Shown here in pieces: positions 61,561 through 64,000 of a stretch of DNA of 64,000 nt. The number at the start of each line of letters is the position of its first letter. Position 1 is the first letter of the stretch. The notes below the pieces were generated by a model. It saw nothing but the letters and a program-made list of their open reading frames with translations, ran no database searches and was not told the origin of the DNA. The position numbers and the translations under genes are program-made. The stretch is from Xylocopa sonorina (Eukaryota > Arthropoda > Insecta > Hymenoptera > Apidae). The stretch is taken from assembly GCF_050948175.1 (NCBI RefSeq), contig NC_135199.1, forward strand, positions 8,002,501 to 8,066,500, read 5' to 3'.

Positions 61561-62753
61561 AAAACCCTGTACACGAGAAGGTATAAAATAAAGATCTCAA
61601 TTTTCATCGAAATTATTCAACTTTCAGCGAATTCATGCGTGAATTGTGAATGTTCAATAATACAATTTATTTTAGGTTATAGTATATATTTAGAGTTGCT
61701 GGTACAAGGATGGAAACCTATTACACTACAATTTTGAAAACGCAAATGTTATTAATAGATCAATAATAAATTATGTTCGTGCTTTACAAGGATTTTCTGA
61801 TATTTAATTAAATGCTTCAGAAAAATCATAACGGATTACCTTGCTACCTTTGTATGTGCACGTATAAAAGTGGTACGACGAATTTCTTCGAATTAACGTG
61901 TAATTTAAAAATAATCGGGCAACAAAAGTTAAATTATTTTCTGTATAAGCAATTCACATGATTAAACTATGGATTTCAAGGAGAAGTAATTATTTGCATG
62001 ACCCATATTTGAGCATTTCTTGATGTAATGACAATGATCTACTTTATTCATGCGATATGCATCAATGTACTTGATCAATAACGCTAATGATTAAGGTATA
62101 TATGTTTCAATTTGTAATAGCATATATCTCTGACGTACATGGAAAACTATGTAGAATGTGAATATTTGTAGCAACATGTAGGGAATGTACCTACATAGGT
62201 ATACCTATACCAATAAAATGTATCGATATAATTTTTAAGCATTCACTTCTTCTACCTATTATACGAAACTAAATAGCTATTGAAATATTAAGATTTTTAG
62301 TTGGCAAACTTACTTATACATTTATTCGTCTTCTCTATTTAAAATCATTTTAAAATACGCCGTAAATAAAATTCCGTTTAATATTTGGTTTTCGAACATC
62401 CGCCAGAGGGCGGTGAAGCACAGATTTTTAAAATGTTTGTAGTAACTGTAGGTGGACGTTAATATCTGTGAGGACGTGAACATTATAAATAACTAATAAT
62501 TTATATTTAAAGTAACGTTTATATAAGATAAATGGTGTTTTTTAAATACTGACGATTAAAATAAAATTGAATAAGTATCAGAAGATTATGCATTCATTGA
62601 AAAGCAGCTTGTATATTCACAAATAATAATACAAGCTGATATCATGAAATCTCGTTACATTTTTACGAAGTAATATATTATAATTAATGTGAGAAAATAA
62701 TAATATCGTTGCTGAAAGAGAAGACCACACTCGGTAAAACAAACAACTTGAAG
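61561..62753. other. Divergent intergenic region between lamin and the next gene
   Basis: An AT-rich spacer that must hold the promoter and 5' leader of the plus-strand gene beginning at 62,754. Apart from the CTCF-like site near 62,400 I recognise nothing specific. No TATA box is clearly placed for the plus-strand gene. Confidence 0.55.
62400..62413 (+). promoter_or_regulatory. CTCF-like insulator motif
   Basis: CCGCCAGAGGGCGG matches the CTCF core consensus CCRCYAGRKGGCRS at every position and is also nearly palindromic. It stands out as an isolated GC-rich word in AT-rich DNA, between the divergent lamin gene and the plus-strand gene. Function is inferred from the motif alone. Confidence 0.4.
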
Positions 62754-64000
62754 ATGTGCGATCTTATAGATTTGAACAGCTCTGATACAAAAAATTTGTT
62801 AAGTTCTAAACTTGCATCACCTTTAATACCAGTTCCTAAAGATACTCTATATAATAATTACAATGTTAGATCGAACGAGCCAAGCTCTCTAGCGACAGGA
62901 AAACGTGATAGTTTGGAGAATAATCCTTTCGATATGGTGCTACATAAAACTACAGAATACATACAGAAACAGGAGGATCCCTTCGAAGTGATTTTAGAAA
63001 AAGCACTAGAAGTGAATTGTGAAAAAAACACTCCACAAAGAAAGGGTTCCCTCGATTTAACAGATAACTATAGTCCTAAGCGAAAGATGCATAGGCAAAA
63101 GTTAAGATTAAACAAAACATTAAGCGAACTCATAACTAATGATAAATTAAATCAAAACAATGCAGCTAATAAAATTTCTAATGAAAGCATAACAGATGAT
63201 TTAAATGATGCTAATATATTAAACACCGATATCAAATCTCATATTGTTGTACCTACTATTGAAATAGAGGATGCTAATTTATCTATTTTGAATCAGTCTG
63301 TGATGAATGATACACTATTAGAGGCAGGTAAAGAATCAAGCCAGAATCAGATAAAATCAACTTCGCAAAGCACAATGTTAATAGATACCCATAAAGATAC
63401 TAAAGATATTTCACTTTCTACCTTTAATGTTCAAAAAGTCAGGCGTTCTCTTTCACAAGGAGAAGTAATATTACCAAGAAAGTCACAGTACTTAAATCAA
63501 ATGTCGTTAGTTGAACCTCTACGAATTGGTTCTGATAGTGGAAGTAATATATCTACTTCAAATTCACTCAAGGTACTAAATGAAGGATTTTTAAAAACCT
63601 ACTCTAGTGAAAGTTCTGTGTTTTCAAATTTATCAAATATTTCTTCTATACCCAAGTTAAATTCTGTTTCTTCTACAATCAATTCCTCAATGACAACAAA
63701 CGGTACTATGAATCGAACATTTTTGGACAGCTGTTCGTTAGAGAAAGCGGAAACTACAAAATTAAGTGAGAATGTGGATTTTAATAACGAAATGAAATCA
63801 GTATTACCAACAACAAAAACCTCTGTGTCATTGGTAGGAAATACATCGATCAAAAGTTCAATATCGGATTTAACAGAAAGATTGAACAAACTCAAAATGA
63901 AAGTATTGGAGATTCACATTCCAGAAAATTCTGATGTGGGTAACAAAGATGAACATAAATGTAATGTTTTGAATAACGTAAAAGAATGTGAAACTATCAT
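62754..64000 (+). CDS. Uncharacterised Ser/Asn-rich protein, N-terminal part (runs off the window)
   Basis: An uninterrupted frame of 415 codons from ATG 62,754 to the window edge, the longest in the window and in AT-rich DNA where long open frames are unlikely by chance. I do not recognise the family. Visible features are an acidic start (MCDLIDL), two similar modules at about residues 57-68 (NPFDMVLHKTTE) and 75-86 (DPFEVILEKALE), a basic cluster at 109-118 (KRKMHRQKLR) that could be a nuclear signal, an RRSLS phospho-site-like motif, and a long Ser/Asn/Thr-rich, probably disordered remainder. NPF and DPF tripeptides can bind EH-domain or AP-2 proteins, but here they sit in a duplicated module so that reading is uncertain. 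It is divergent from lamin, about 1.56 kb away. Upstream noncoding exons are possible. Confidence 0.85.
   Translation, partial: MCDLIDLNSSDTKNLLSSKLASPLIPVPKDTLYNNYNVRSNEPSSLATGKRDSLENNPFDMVLHKTTEYIQKQEDPFEVILEKALEVNCEKNTPQRKGSLDLTDNYSPKRKMHRQKLRLNKTLSELITNDKLNQNNAANKISNESITDDLNDANILNTDIKSHIVVPTIEIEDANLSILNQSVMNDTLLEAGKESSQNQIKSTSQSTMLIDTHKDTKDISLSTFNVQKVRRSLSQGEVILPRKSQYLNQMSLVEPLRIGSDSGSNISTSNSLKVLNEGFLKTYSSESSVFSNLSNISSIPKLNSVSSTINSSMTTNGTMNRTFLDSCSLEKAETTKLSENVDFNNEMKSVLPTTKTSVSLVGNTSIKSSISDLTERLNKLKMKVLEIHIPENSDVGNKDEHKCNVLNNVKECETI

Noticed and set aside
63599..63895. 98-codon minus-strand open frame
   Set aside because: It is antisense to the long plus-strand coding frame and mirrors its Ser/Asn-rich composition.

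Overview
This is eukaryotic DNA, most likely from an insect and probably an aculeate hymenopteran (bee, wasp or ant). The reasons are an intron-rich lamin gene of insect B type, strong intra-genomic swings in base composition, and very CpG-rich intergenic DNA. Nothing in the sequence fixes the species.

Layout. (1) Positions 1 to about 48,830 are GC- and CpG-rich and hold no gene I can recognise. Most open frames there are the Arg/Ser/Pro-rich chance frames expected of such DNA. The stretch contains simple repeats, two recent tandem duplications (26.7-27.3 kb and 31.4-31.7 kb), a long hairpin in an AT-richer island (45.58 kb), a very good recursive-splicing ratchet site on the minus strand (4,485/4,486) and a few exon-like segments. 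It may therefore be one or more long introns. (2) Near 48.83 kb the composition turns abruptly AT-rich, and a tRNA-Val(UAC) gene lies just inside. (3) 49.3-52.75 kb is a repeat island. It has two diverged copies of one element, each opening with a minus-strand RNA that folds as an HDV-like self-cleaving ribozyme, plus a 226-bp foldback element nested in one copy, a GC-rich block, a 12-bp tandem repeat, a GTCCAC-type minisatellite and a TATA/initiator promoter pointing leftwards through the minisatellite into the second ribozyme. (4) 54.3-61.2 kb is a complete lamin gene on the minus strand. I could join eight coding exons into 599 codons ending in a CaaX box (CRLM) on a 13-codon terminal exon that lies 1.8 kb from the previous exon. 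(5) 62,754 to the window edge is the start of an uncharacterised plus-strand gene, divergent from lamin across about 1.5 kb that contains a CTCF-like site.

The most notable finding is the pair of HDV-like ribozymes. Both keep the P1, P2, P3 and P4 helices, a G1.U wobble next to the cleavage site, a UCC-type L3, and a CUAAGG joining segment carrying the presumptive catalytic cytosine. Compensatory changes in P4 support the fold, and the similarity between copies stops almost exactly at the predicted cleavage point. This suggests a retroelement family whose 5' end is processed by a ribozyme.

All calls come from reading the sequence. No database search or folding program was run.
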